Shown here one piece after another: positions 1 through 12,785 of a stretch of DNA of 64,000 bases (positions are counted from its first letter, which is position 1; each line of letters starts with the position of its first letter). Below the pieces are notes generated by a model. It made no database searches. It was not told the origin of the DNA and saw only the letters and a program-made list of their open reading frames with translations. The position numbers and the translations under genes were made by a program. The DNA lies in contig AP026547.1 in NCBI GenBank assembly GCA_026075535.2, forward strand, positions 1,550,001-1,614,000, read 5' to 3'. The DNA comes from Tricholoma matsutake. Lineage: Eukaryota > Basidiomycota > Agaricomycetes > Agaricales > Tricholomataceae.

Positions 1-563
1 AGACTGATGTACAAAGTGGAAATAACTGCTCAAAAACACTTGTGGGAAACCTACCCATAGTAATTCCCTTGAAACTGGTCAAAAAATTAGGCAGATTGGT
101 GAAGAATTGAGTAAGATATCACCAAAAATGAGTTTCCTGATGTGACTGGTTTTACTAAAAGCCAGCAAGACTGATGTATGAAGTGGGAATAACTGCTCAA
201 AACCGCTTGTGGGGAACCTACCAATAGTAATTCCCTTGAGACCAGTCAAAAAATTAAGCAGATCGGTGAAGAATTGAGTGAGATATCACCAAAAATGAGT
301 TTCCCGATCAGGTTTCAGATTGGGAAACTCATTTTTGGTGATATCTCACTCAATTCTTCACTGATTTGCTTAATTTTTTGACCAGTTTCAAGGTAATTAC
401 AAGAGAATTACATGGCTGTGCTTAACCAGTTATCACTGGTCAGGACTGGTCTTGTAGGACTGGTCTTTTGCGGTTTTCTAACTTAAAATTTGACAAAACC
501 GGAATGATGGTCCAATTTTTTCTGGTTATTTTCCGGTCACATGGACGGGACCTTTAAGCACTA
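1..563. repeat. Tandem and palindromic repeat ending in a hAT-like right terminus
   Basis: A segment starting at position 1 is repeated from 168 (period about 167 bp, slightly diverged). The second copy is then mirrored: 229-305 is the reverse complement of 322-398, giving a near-perfect 77 bp stem with a 16 bp loop. The block ends at 563 with CCTTTAAGCACTA, which resembles the terminal inverted repeats of the hAT-like elements at 17655-19356 and 47087-47813. Subterminal ACTGGTC/CCGGTC motifs between 415 and 540 also resemble those elements. The left end is not recognisable here and probably lies outside the window. Calling the whole block one element is inference; the repeats and palindrome are directly visible. 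Confidence 0.6.
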
Positions 564-1811
564 ACCCCAGTGAATTCCCCTGGCCAACAGATTTACTATG
601 TTATTCCTTCATGATCTGCTGCGTCCAGCCATGCAGGGATAAATACAGACCCACTAATTATATATTCAGTATATTTTGATGAGGGCCCACACTCCCGCAT
701 AGCTACCACACTTCTTGAGGGCCAGGCTTGTGGTTACTTTCATGGGAAGGTGACTTCTGTCCAATTGTTTTCATTGACTCTTTTCCAACAAGGGCTGAGA
801 TGTATAGGACCAGCAACCTCTCTTGCTTGTACACCCATTCTCAGATCTTGCAGACTGGAAGGAGACCAATGCTCTCACGAGGAATGTTGAAACCATAACT
901 GTGCATCTTACACGCAAATCACATTTTGTCTTCCATTTGCAGACCCATTCTAGTCCTTCTGATGGCACACTTCATTTTTTGAGCAAGAAATCTACCACAA
1001 TCCAAGTGGTTGTTAACTCTATTTCGCAAACACCCACCATTTATATCTTACCCCGTGTCTTATAGATCATGAAATATATCCTGGGATGTTTGCGATTTCA
1101 CAAACTTTCAAATTCTGTCTTACTATTGACATGCTGCAGCTATTTTATTGAAAAGCATCTCAGCACTTTAAAGGATGTTGTGTAGGTTTGTATCCATGAC
1201 AAGTTATAGCAGTCAGGTTGACAATTAACTTGCAGTAATGCATTTGGTTTCAGATCGAGCTTCACCTTCACCAGGTGAGCTCTCAACCCTCTTGTTGTTG
1301 CTGTCAACCTATACTACAATATTCTTGATTTTAGCATCATGGGAAATGAGTTACCACAGAAAGCCATTGAGTGATCTGCTACCTGCTCACTTCTCTCCAA
1401 TACAGCCATTTTTCTTATCGACTCTAACACTGTGTTGTCACTTTGTGGTGCAGCCATTTGATATCGCCCAAACAGCTATATCATTTATTGTCCTTCCTTT
1501 CAGCAATCCCCTGGCTACAAGAAAATGTTGACTGTACATGATGGAGAAACAGTTCGAGAGGCAGTTCTTTTTCAATGCCATGTGATTGAACATCCAAGTC
1601 ACATCAAGCGCTGTTTTGCGGTTCCCCTCCTTGAGACAAATTCGACGAGAACGGTGGTTGGAGGGTTGAATTCTCCTTGCAGGGTACATTATAACTATGT
1701 GAGCATGTATATTCTCTCTATGACACAATATCCATCCTGATATTTAGTAACAGGCTTTGATTAATGATATGTAACCTTGGCCAATGAATTCGTTATTTCT
1801 ATCCATCTTCA
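564..1811. other. No recognisable gene
   Basis: Short open frames exist (for example 823-1065 and 1525-1740 on the plus strand), but I recognise no domain or convincing exon structure. Because a USP7-like fragment follows at once, this stretch could hold very decayed upstream exons of that gene. The Cys-box motif of a ubiquitin-specific protease is not visible in any frame I read. Confidence 0.4.
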
Positions 1812-2850
<1,039 letters not shown>

Positions 2851-3114
2851 GGCATCAGGCACTGAGTTACAACCCAAGTTGATGATGATCAGCCACTGGT
2901 CCAAGGTTTATTCAGTCATGACATTGCGAGATGAGACAGTGCAAGAACTAAACAGTTTTTTTGAGCTCATCAGGACTATTGAGTTGCCCTGGAAGGCAGC
3001 TTTAGATGGGCGTAAGGCTCAACATCGGACCAACACGGTAAATTTAAAGGGTGTAAAGGAGTACGACTCAGGTATATTATCAAGGGCTTTTGGTCAGTTT
3101 GAGCAACTCATAAC

Positions 3115-4934
3115 TTGTCCATGCTTTTAGGTCACCATTTCCAAGGCATGTTCAGTTCAGGGAAACCCATTGTACAGTTAGCTGCTCTCATGGTCGTCAT
3201 ATGCCACATAATACTTGGAGTCCTGCAATGTGGATGTTACTGGTTATTCTCCATGTGCTATTACATTGTACAGACCACCCTTTTTGCAGCTTTTGGGGAC
3301 AATCCATTCTCAGCATACTTCCAAGCCATCCTCAGTGGGTTCCCTCAAGATCTTTGCACAGTCACAGAGAAGTTCAACCTTGAAGCGAAAGCTACAGTAC
3401 ATGCAGTCTGCCCTAAATGTCATGCCACATATAAACCTACGTATGACAGCAAAACACTCATCCCGGTCTATCAGGAGAGGTGCAATTTTTGCCGGTATAG
3501 CTCATGTTGTGGTGAACTGCTCATTCACTCCAAAACTGTCCAGGATATCCATATCAATGTCCCAATCAAGGCTTACATCACATTTGACTTCAAAGATTGG
3601 ATGTCAGGATTACTGGCTCGCACTGGGTATGAGGAAAAGATGGATAAGGCATGGGACAGAATGGCTCAGTCACCAGATGGGATGTTGAGGGATATCTTTC
3701 AAGGCTCAGTCATTCAAAATTTCAAAGGTCCAGATGGGGCAACACATTTTAGCCACACTGGTGGAGAAGACACTGGCCAATACCTCTTTTCCCTTGGCTT
3801 CAATTTTTTCAACCCACTGGGCAATAAGCAAGCAGGGAAGAAGATCTCCACTGGGGTCCTAGCACTAGTCTGCATCAATCAAAGAATGCTATAATCCTAA
3901 AAATATGTTTGTTGCAGGCATCATCCTTGGCCCAAATGAGCCTAACGTTGATCAGATCAACCCATACCTGACATCTATTGTCGACACTTTGCTTGAATTC
4001 TGGAATGGGGTGCATTTCATGCACACCTGTATGTATACTTTAGGACGATTGGTTTTTTGCACACTCATCATCATCATCTGTGACCTCCCAGCAGCCCACA
4101 AAGTTGGGGGTTTTTCAGCCCATAGCCAGGAATACTTTTGCTCAGTTTGCTGGTGCAACAAGACACAGCATGGTCATTCAAACTTTGACTCAGCAACATG
4201 GAAAAGGTGGACCAATGAAGACTGTTGCCAATTTGCTGAGTGATACCACACTGCCACTAATGCCAAACATTCTGCCATCTCCTTTGATCACACTGGATTA
4301 TGATGGTCTGAGCTGCTGCAGCTTCCTTATTATGATCCCACTCAGTTTTAGTGGTCGATCCCATGCATAACCTTTTCCTGGGGCTGATAAAGGAGCATTC
4401 TCAAGGAATACTAGGTTATTATCCCCAAAGAACTACTCACCCCACCCCTGCCCCCCATGCCAATATCCACATTAATATCCCCCCTGACCCCACCAATCCT
4501 CTACCAGATGCAAAGGGACCATGCGCTAGTATTCAAAGGTTGATTTCATGGTTGGAGGAACCCTTCAAGTTCACTGATGAGAGCTCCAAGGAGTTTAAAG
4601 CTGTTGTTGAGAAGTGGGGTAAATCAACCATTGACATAGCAGCATTTGTATATGTTGGATGTGGCCTTAACTGCCTTCCCCAAACATTGGATAGTACTGG
4701 CCAGGACACTAAGTTGCCTCTCGCAAAAAAACTATCCAACAAAGGCCTCGCTATGTGTATCCTATCATGGGTAAGCAATTTTTGTATAGTGGAGCAAACA
4801 TTGTTGACAAATATAATTAGTGAGTCAAGCAACCTTCCACCGCCTGCCCTGAATCCAAGCCATCAAGTGGTGACATTCTTACACATGAGGAAATGGAAGC
4901 TGTATATGAAGACTTGGAAAATATGGTGAAGCCA
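3115..4934 (+). pseudogene. Tnp2-type (CACTA-like) transposase, 5' part
   Basis: This is the N-terminal and central part of a Tnp2/Transposase_21-like protein, a DNA transposase of CACTA-type elements abundant in Agaricomycetes. A hydrophobic lead (LAALMVVICHIILG) precedes a cysteine cluster beginning VCPKCHATYKPTY. Then come FDFKDWMSGLLAR, FFNPLGNKQAGKK, and in the next frame GIILGPNEP, CDLPAAHK and FCSVCWC. VDPMHNLFLGLIKEH begins near 4353. The reading frame breaks near 3890-3905 (possibly an intron) and near 4240-4350 (frameshift), and the gene is cut at 4935 by the element 4942-11624. It resumes at 11632 in register. No terminal inverted repeats of the Tnp2 element itself were identified. 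Confidence 0.85.
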
Positions 4935-4941
4935 TCCTGGG
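4935..4941. repeat. Target-site duplication, left copy (TCCTGGG)
   Basis: TCCTGGG here and TCCTGTG at 11625-11631 flank the long-TIR element. They differ at one base. Keeping only one copy rejoins the transposase codons for K-P-S-W and V-T-S-V in frame, which supports this as the insertion scar. Confidence 0.8.
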
Positions 4942-5613
4942 CACTTCAGGCAACCACCCCTGACCCCCTACTTAGGGTAGATTGTCCCACCAAGAAAGAC
5001 TACCCTAAGTAGGCCTAAGACCAGGGGATAGTTCCAAGCTCCATGGTCCTCCCCATGCTTAGGCCTGGACATCCCATGGGAAGCCCCAAAAGGCAGTTTG
5101 GTCTGCCCCACAGAACTATATTTGGACCAAGTATACCTCGGGGAGGTCCAACTGCTGTGGGCAGCCCCAGGTTACATTTGGGCCAGTCCCAATAATGTGG
5201 GATTCCCCTGCCCTGTCACATCACATATACTTGGGAGTCCCAGAGGTGATGTGACAATCAACTAATATAGCTTCATTTAAACAAGAGAATCAAGTCTTTA
5301 CATGTTATATGTGTAACTTATGTTTGAATAGCCAGATACTCTACTGTAACCTACAGGTATGAGAAGCCAGGTGAAGATAGAAGGTGATACAATTGAATGA
5401 GTTTTTGTGACATGTGACAATTCTTTTTACTGAAAAAGTCAAAAGCTCTACAGCAGTTATTACAAAGAGACTCTGATACACACCTTTAATGTATATTATT
5501 TCTTTGTAGGATGTACCCCAGTGGTGTATCTCCTGCCTACTGAGGCCACAACTTTCCCCTTCTGGTGTATTGCTTGTACATGTTTATGATAGGCCAGTGT
5601 GACAGACCATTTC

Positions 5614-6705
5614 GGCTTGATATTGATGTTTGTGGGCTCGATACTCAGTATCGAGTTCCCACACCAGTATCAAGTCTGCATTTGGCCTCATTAGTTGTAG
5701 TGTACAATATTCCATACTAGATGCCCCTAAAATCCTTCAATCCCAGAGCCAGTTACTGATCTTGTTTATCTTGATGCAATGGGGTCTTCTCAGCTTTTTT
5801 TTAACCATGGTTCATTCATTCTTGGGCTTTGCTCTGCCTTGATCTCAGGGTCTTGGGTGTCACCTCTTTGCTGTCTTTCTAGGGCACTACCCTTGCAACA
5901 TCATACTATAACTCTTGAATGCCTTTGGACATTCTCACTCAAGATTTCGGGAGCTACTACATGTTTGTGTCTCGACACGACATGATGTTTTCACTTGCAC
6001 AGCCACTTTGATTTTCAAAATCTTCGGACTATCATATCTCCTCTGTTGTGGGTTCATTTTCTATCATCTCTTTTGGACTCTAATTAACTTGCACCATGCT
6101 TACTTTCCTGTCATGATCAATCCCCATACTTGCTCTTTCATTCTGGAATTTTTATGCATCTAGGTAGTAGGTCCCACCACAAATACTAGTACATCCATTG
6201 CTTATCTCTTTCTTGCTTTCAAATAATCTACTGAAGGCTCTCTACAATCTGCTAAGTCCTAGGACTTTTGATGCAGCCTTTATTCTCCTATTGCAATTTT
6301 TATATTTTGCAATTTTTATATTTTGCATTTTTTAACTTCCTTGTTGATTCATCTAATACTTGTTTGTCATTCTTGAAATTAATCCCAACTATTTATCCTT
6401 AAAATGGCTCTTGGGTTACCCAGTTCCCATAGGATTTCATGCATCTCCAGATGTTGTGTGATTGATTTACACTTTACTATTCCAATTGTGTGGCTTAGAA
6501 AAGCTAAAATAATTCAGGGAAATCCTAGTGCATACAAGAGGCCCAAATCCATGTTTACACATGGGGTAGTTAATTAATTGCCAAGATGCACAGGGACTGT
6601 GAGGGAATGAACAGAAAATCTTTTTCCTTCCTTTCTTGTATTTTTCCTTTTTGAGAATTTATTTTCTAATTAATTATATCATCCCACAAACATCAATATC
6701 GAGCC
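5614..6705. mobile_element. hAT-like non-autonomous element with 8 bp TSD
   Basis: The termini are GGCTTGATATTGATGTTTGT on the left and its near reverse complement on the right (one mismatch in the first 20). ACCATTTC is duplicated exactly at 5606-5613 and 6706-6713. Removing the element and one copy restores the left arm of the surrounding long-TIR element, as shown by the uninterrupted right arm near 10950. Small open frames at 5630-6163 show no recognised domain. Eight-base duplications fit hAT-type transposition; superfamily assignment is inference. Confidence 0.8.
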
Positions 6706-6929
6706 ACCATTTCACCTCCCACAGTATTGGACATGCCAGAGGTGGTCCTAGCTATGGTGGAGGCAGCAAGCAACGATGTTCTGATGCGACTCTACTACAT
6801 GTGACTGCTAACTAGCTACGGTCATGTGACTACCTGGAGTAGGTGCCCACACACCACATATTAGTTGACATGATCCTATCATGTCACGGCTACTGATCTG
6901 TAGTAAATCTGCTTATCTCCCTCACCCAT

Positions 6930-8100
6930 CAATAATATCGTTGACTTCAACCTTGTAAGGTATCCCACCTAGCCCGCCCAATGTAGGCCGCCCTTTGATA
7001 TCATGTAAGCAATAGATAATGGACTGATAACAGATCAAATCATAGATCAAGCTTGGCACAACGAGATCAATGTGATGGGCAACTCGGCTACTTCCAACGT
7101 TGCCATCAACGTTGCTTCGCCACGTCGCACTCATCATCCCCCACGACAAGCTCACTATTCCACTCATTCTGCACCCTTTTCCTTCGCTTTTTTTGGTAGA
7201 TAATACTTATATATGTGCATAGAGTGTTATTAAACAATCAATTTCGCTTCTACACCCATTTTGGGCCTATAACAAACATCTTCTCTTGATAAAGAGAGAA
7301 GTAGGGGTCTCTTTTTCCATTGAGGGGCTCTACTACATGTGCATGGGTATATAATTATATTTAGAGCTATGTACCCAAGTGTTATTTGTGCTGTATGAGG
7401 TAGGAAGGGAGGGAAGGGGGAGAAGTGAGAGAGTGACCAAAGAGGGTAACCTGTAATGAGCATGTACATGCTCCACAGTCACCAGGGTGTATGTAGAAGG
7501 ATGGAGGGATGTATGTAGAGGTTGGGGATGAAGTTGGGAGAGCTGGGAGTGAGGAGTTGTGTGTCAATGCAGCTGTATGGGGAGGGGGAGAGGTTATCAC
7601 TTACCTACACTCCTGGGCCTTCCACTTCTAATATTGGCATTGAAAAAGAACAGGATAGTTATAGTGAATGATGTGATATGCCCCCTAAAGACTCTAGAGT
7701 GGTCAGTATAGACAGAAAAGACAATGAGGAGTGAGGAGGAGGAATGCTTACTCTGAGAGATCCGTGGAGCCAAAAGGTTCGCTTTCTTCGATTCCTAGGT
7801 CTGATATAAAAGTATAATTAAGGTTAGTAGAGGTTATGGCAGGGGGATAAGGTTCTGGCTCACTAGGTCATGGGTTCCCCATCAACATAGGTGAACTTCA
7901 CTCACCATGGAGCACGCACCTTACCTGGCATCTGGATATCCTTCCAACCATTTAGTATAGTCCATTCCCTGATAAAAATAGCCTAGATACAATCCTGAAA
8001 GTCAAAAATTCGTCCTCCAATGTAGGGTTGTCACCTACTCACCTATTCTCATTGTCACTCTATGCCAGCTCATATAGCCCATTAGTGACAGTGTAGACAG
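6930..8100. repeat. Repeat R1, copy 1 (shared with 39800-40980)
   Basis: This stretch resembles 39800-40980 over about 1.1 kb at moderate identity, same orientation. Shared landmarks include CTTTCTTCGATTCCT (near 7784 and 40666), a polypurine block followed by GGGAGAGCTGGGA, and ATAATACTTA near 7200 and 40099. On the minus strand several GTAAGT/GTGAGT-like sites occur, so a decayed spliced gene is possible, but no protein family is recognisable. Its presence in two otherwise different elements suggests an independent repeat. Confidence 0.6.
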
Positions 8101-8418
8101 GTATACCAAGGCATTATAAGCAATATTAATGCCTCAGGACAGTCCATGAGTCTGTAAAAGAGAGGTGAAGAGTCAATGTGAGGAGGTATTTCACATTGAT
8201 ACTGAGACTGTAGGAGACAGTCAGACTCCAAAGGTTTTCTCACAGACAACAACTTCAACGCACTATCATACTGTGTAAAACTTGTAAATTTGGTCATGTT
8301 TGTACTTTGATTTATTTCGAATGGGAGATCTTCTGCAAGCCATTCTTCGACAACCATGCCACATTTTGGCATGATTCTGTAGTCTATCTTATGTTACTAG
8401 CTGAGCTCTAGAGCTCCA

Positions 8419-8950
8419 CACAAGAGGCAGAGCAATATATTACCCTGGAGAATATGTTGGGAATAATAGGGAAGAAAGACACTTTTTCCCTGGGGAAAAA
8501 TAAAAGGAACCATCAGTAAAAAAATGTTATTTTTCCCACACTTTTCTCTTTGCTCTTGCTCAGCAAAAATAACTCATCCATTCCCGGGAAAAAATCAGGT
8601 GAAAATGGAGGGGAAATATATCTTTTTTTCCCCATTTTCTCTATATCTGGTGAAAATAACATTTTTTCTCCTGACTTCCACAATTTTTTCACCTAGAAAC
8701 AGATTAGTTATTTTTCCACAGAGAAAAATGTGGGAAAATGTGGGAAAATGACCTTTTTCCCCATAATGTTCACAAGTTTTTCTCCTGGAAACAGATTAGT
8801 TGTTTTCCTGCAGCAACCAAAAGGACAAAGTGTGGGAAAATAACATATTCTTACTGATGGTTCCTTTTATTTTCCCCAGTGAAAAAGTGTCTTTTTCACC
8901 CATTATTCCCAACATTTTCTCCCGGGTAATATATTGCTCTGCCTCTTGTG
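8419..8950. mobile_element. 532 bp TIR element with CCA duplication
   Basis: The termini are CACAAGAGGCAGAGCAATAT and its reverse complement, and the inverted similarity extends about 100 bp inward with diverged stretches. CCA flanks both ends (8416-8418 and 8951-8953). Removing the element restores GAGCTCCACACAAT, which matches the opposite arm of the surrounding palindrome near 9216. A CAC-terminus and 3 bp duplication would fit a CACTA-like MITE. The interior is T/A-rich with repeated TTTTCCC and GGGAAAA motifs. Confidence 0.75.
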
Positions 8951-9291
8951 CCACACAATATTCTTATTTTTTAGTTGATCTGTGAAAATTAGGTTGACCC
9001 CTGCCAATTATTTGTGTGTGCAAACAATATCTCAAGAACTAGTGACTCACAACCTCAATTATTTGCAGGGGACATCCTCACCTAGATTACCCTTGACACT
9101 GTACCACTCTCAGCTTGTTTTTCTGACCATTAGTTCTTGAGATAATTGTTTGCACACACACATAATTGGCAAGGGTCAACCTAATTTTCACAGATGAACT
9201 AAAAGATAAAACTATTGTGTGGAGCTCTAGAGCTCAGCTAGTAACATAAGATAGACTACAGAATCATACCAAAATGTGGCATGGTTGTCGA

Positions 9292-9987
9292 TAGGGTGTA
9301 GCACAGGTGACACCATGGGTTTCACTGGCAACACCACACCTGTCACCTGTGACACCATACCTGTACAAACACCATACCTGCAGGTACAGGTTATAAGCAC
9401 AGGTTTTGTATGGTGTTTCAAAACTGCAGTAGCACTTGAGTAACATGGCATAAACTATGTGTAGCTAAAACAAAGATAAGAGGTAGCTATACTACAAAGT
9501 TATCCAACTTTTCTATACTGCTTCAATACTTGAATCCACATATAAATTATGATATAATGTTCAAATCTTTCACATATCAATTTGCTGCATTCTATCTGGG
9601 CAGAGTAGCTTTGGCCTGAGAGGAGCAATTTTTGGAAGGAACCCTCAAGGTCACCATGCAAAATAACATCAACTTCACTGAATTAGATCATTGTATGTCA
9701 TAAGATCCCACAGCACTAGGCAGATACATGTCTTAACAGAGTGTAACAACAATTGATTCTCACAAAACTTGATAAAAATTCTTTTAACACAAAGCAAAGA
9801 GCTCAGAAGAATTCTGGAACCACAAAACCTGATATGAAATATATCACAACTCAAACCTGTGACAACCTGCAACACCATGAGTACAGGTGTGGTGTTGTCA
9901 CAGGTACAGATATACAAACCCATACCTGCACCTGTGCTACCTGCAGGCAGAATACCACAGGTTCACCTGTACCTGTGCTACACCCTA
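9292..9987. mobile_element. hAT-like MITE with ACCTGT subterminal repeats
   Basis: The termini are TAGGGTGTAGCACAGGTG and its exact reverse complement. GTTGTCGA is duplicated at 9284-9291 and 9988-9995. Both ends are crowded with ACCTGT/ACAGGT hexamers over about 140 bp, the clustered subterminal pattern expected of transposase binding sites in hAT elements. There is no transposase. Removing the element repairs the right arm of the palindrome 8189-10157. Confidence 0.88.
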
Positions 9988-10282
9988 GTTGTCGAGGAAT
10001 GGCTTGCAGAAGATCTCCCATTCTAAATAAATCAAAGTACAAACATGACCAAATTTACAAGTTTTGTGCAGTAATATGATAGTGTGTTGAAGTTGTGGTC
10101 TGTGAGAAAACTTCTGGAGTCTGACTGTCTCCTACAGTCTCAGTATCAATGTGAAAACTGTATTATGTAAGAAGGCTACAACACTCAAGCAAATGCTCAC
10201 CGAAAATCTGCATAAGTTCCAGCAATGGCATTTTCCGAAAGTCACCTGTTGCGAAGAATCTGCTGGGTCAATAGCATTCCGT

Positions 10283-10824
10283 GGTTATGGTTAGAGTATG
10301 TAAGCATCAAAACATGATATAAGTCATGTGTCATCCATCATCCATGGGAGATGTTGTTGTTTTTGCCACACTTTGATGCATCAACCGTGCTGAGAAACAG
10401 GATATGCCGATGATGATCAGAAACAGGACATGCCGATCCCATAGTACCAGGAAACATGGTGAGTGCCACCTCTTGACACCATTCCCAACAATGTCAAGGG
10501 GTTATTCTATCAGATTGTTTATAGATTCTAGCTTACATAGAGTTCCTCACATCATTGGGAACAGTTATTAAAAGTAGATTAGTAATTTACAATAAATACT
10601 TATTTTGCAAATGTAATGAAATATCTGTGTGAACTGCCTGCTCACCATCAACCAACAATCACTAGGCATCAAAAACATTGCCCCCATACTTCTGAATGAT
10701 TCCAAGAACCAAATAACTTTCATGCAGCAATGAAGCATGGCAAAAAACAACAGCATCTCCCATGGATGATGGATGACACATGACTTATATCACATTTTGA
10801 TGCTTACATACTCTAACCATAACC
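10283..10824. mobile_element. 542 bp palindromic element
   Basis: GGTTATGGTTAGAGTATGTA at 10283 is mirrored at 10824, and the inverted arms run about 85 bp, including the block GTCATCCATCATCCATGG. The roughly 370 bp interior shows no recognised coding sequence. No convincing target duplication was found. Confidence 0.7.
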
Positions 10825-11624
10825 TCAACCTCAACCCAGGTTTGGTTGCCAACCAGACCCTAAGTTACTACAGATCAGTAGCCATGACATGATAGGATCA
10901 TGTCAACTAATATGTGACATACTGTGGGAAGGTTAGGTGATGTGAAATGGTCACACACTAGCCTATCATAAACATGTACAAGCAATACACCAGAAGGGGA
11001 AAGTTGTGGCCTCAGTAGGCAGGGGATACACCACTGGGGTACATCCTACAAAGAAATAATATACATTAAAAAAGGTGTGTATCAGAGTCTCTTTGTAATA
11101 ACTGCTGTAGAGCTTTTGATTTTTCTGTAAAAAGAATTGTCACATGTCACAAAAAGTAAAATACCTCATTCAATTGTATCACCTTCTATCTTCACCTGGC
11201 TTCTCATACCTGTAGGTTACAGTAGAGTACCTGGCTATTCAAACATAAGTTACACATATAACATGTAAAGACTTGGATCTCTTGTTTAAATGAACTATAT
11301 TAGTTAATTGTCACATCACCTCTGGGACTCCCAAGTATATGTGATGTGACAGGGCAGGGGAATCCCACATTATTGGGATTGGCCCAAATGTAACCTGGGG
11401 CTGCCCACAGCAGTTGGACCTCCCCAAGGTATACTTGGTCCAAATATAGTTCTGTGGGGCAGACCAAACTGCCTTTTGGGGCTTCCCAATGGGATGTCCA
11501 GGCCTAAGCATGGGGAGGACCATGGAGCTTGGAATTATCCCCTGGTCTTAGGCCTACTTAGGGTAGTCTTTCTTGGTGGGACAATCTACCCTAAGTAGGG
11601 GGTCAGGGGTGGTTGCCTGAAGTG

Positions 11625-11631
11625 TCCTGTG
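11625..11631. repeat. Target-site duplication, right copy (TCCTGTG)
   Basis: Partner of 4935-4941 with one mismatch. It marks the right border of the long-TIR element and the re-entry point of the Tnp2 reading frame. Confidence 0.8.
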
Positions 11632-12785
11632 TGACCTCAGTGCTGACAACACTCTTGTCAGTTGGCCCCAAGCTCAAGTCAGATCAATGGAAGACCATTG
11701 GGTCACTTTATTTACCAGTCTCACTTGTCCATCTATGGTCCAATGTTCACGAAGATGACAAAAAAAGCAAACACCACCATGAGCTCCTTGACCTTTCCAT
11801 GCAACTGCTGTCTTCTGTTGCTACTGCCATTTCCCATGTCACATCTGACCCTCATGCTGATGAATTCCTTCGCCTCATGAGTTGTTACCACCAGGAATTA
11901 CAGAGATTGTTTCCCAACTACAATGTTCATTGCAACCACCATATGGCATTTCATATCACAGAATTCTTGCACATGTATGGACCTGTCCATGGGTGGTGGA
12001 CTTTTCCCTTCAAGTGGATGATTGGCATGCTTCAGTGAATCTCAACCAACTACAAACCAGGCAAGTTAGCATGACATTCACAGACATGAATTTTCTGAAA
12101 CATATACAGGGGAGTACGAGGAAACCATTGGATGCTCTTGGCATTGATCTACTAACCTCAGGGTGTTCTTTACCAAGGCCTCATGCCCAAAAGCATTCCA
12201 GCACTGCATTGGCATGTTCAAAAGTTTGATTCAACCTCAAGGTCATAACAGTCTTGCAGCTGATTCCCATGCTTCATCGGACAACTCTCCCCATGAATAT
12301 TTGGATGATGACTACTACAGTGCTTTTGGAGGGACCACAGTTCCCATCACTCCAGAACTCTGGGCCCTCATCCACCAGCACCTTTCACCAGGCCTCAGGA
12401 TTCTGAAGGAGACCAAATCAGTAACCCACATCCACCACAGTCAAATAGCATACAGCATATGGAAGAGACATGAAGGAAACAGCAGTGTACTCTTTCATGG
12501 AAATGACACTCCATTTTCTATTGACAGGATTCTCCAATTCCTGACTGACATCAACCAATGAGTCTTACAGGGAACCTGGGTTATTGGCCACTACCACCAA
12601 CATGCACAGATATCCCATGACCCATACCTGGAGTATCCTCACCTAGGAATGCATATGTGGGACTATGAGCTAGAGTCCAACTTAGAGGCAATGCCTGTTG
12701 AACAGATTCACTCCCACTTCACCAAATGTGTCATTCCCTGGGAAGGCAAGATGGTTGCTGTTATTACACCCCTATCCTGGGTATG
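11632..12785 (+). pseudogene. Tnp2-type transposase, 3' part
   Basis: The transposase resumes with LKSDQWKTIGSLYLPVSLVH and then HHMAFHITEFLHMYGPVHGW, which matches the conserved C-terminal region of Agaricomycete Tnp2 proteins. The frame shifts near 12030 and again near 12170. Later blocks include a second stretch at 12163-12561 and LEYPHLGMHMWDYEL near 12630-12675, ending about 12785 with VIPWEGKMVAVITPLS. The order and register relative to 3115-4934 show these are two halves of one gene. Confidence 0.85.

Larger units (their letters stand above)
8189..10157. mobile_element. Palindromic (foldback) element with both arms interrupted
   Basis: The sequence from 8189 to about 9042 is the reverse complement of about 9131-10157 once two insertions are removed: 8419-8950 in the left arm and 9292-9987 in the right arm. 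The remaining arms are about 320 bp around an 88 bp loop. The arms share, for example, GAGCTCTAGAGCTC-like blocks beside the insertion points and TGTGAAAATTAGGTTGACCC near the centre. No clear target duplication is visible and no coding capacity is recognised. Confidence 0.75.
4942..11624. mobile_element. 6.7 kb long-TIR DNA element inserted in the Tnp2 gene
   Basis: The element begins CACTTCAGGCAACCACCCC and ends with its reverse complement. The inverted arms are long: the right arm runs 10862-11624, and the left arm runs 4942-5613 and continues in pieces to about 6908, because a hAT-like MITE and a further piece of roughly 130 bp were inserted into it. It is flanked by an imperfect 7 bp duplication. 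No transposase is recognisable inside, so it appears non-autonomous. The interior consists of further elements: 5614-6705, 6930-8100, 8189-10157 (itself carrying 8419-8950 and 9292-9987) and 10283-10824. Long TIRs suggest a MULE-like or foldback element, but a 7 bp duplication is not diagnostic and I leave the superfamily open. Confidence 0.8.

Noticed and set aside
5630..6163. Host gene in the 5614-6705 element
   Set aside because: The short plus-strand frames are hydrophobic and unrecognised, broken by stops, and have no convincing splice structure.
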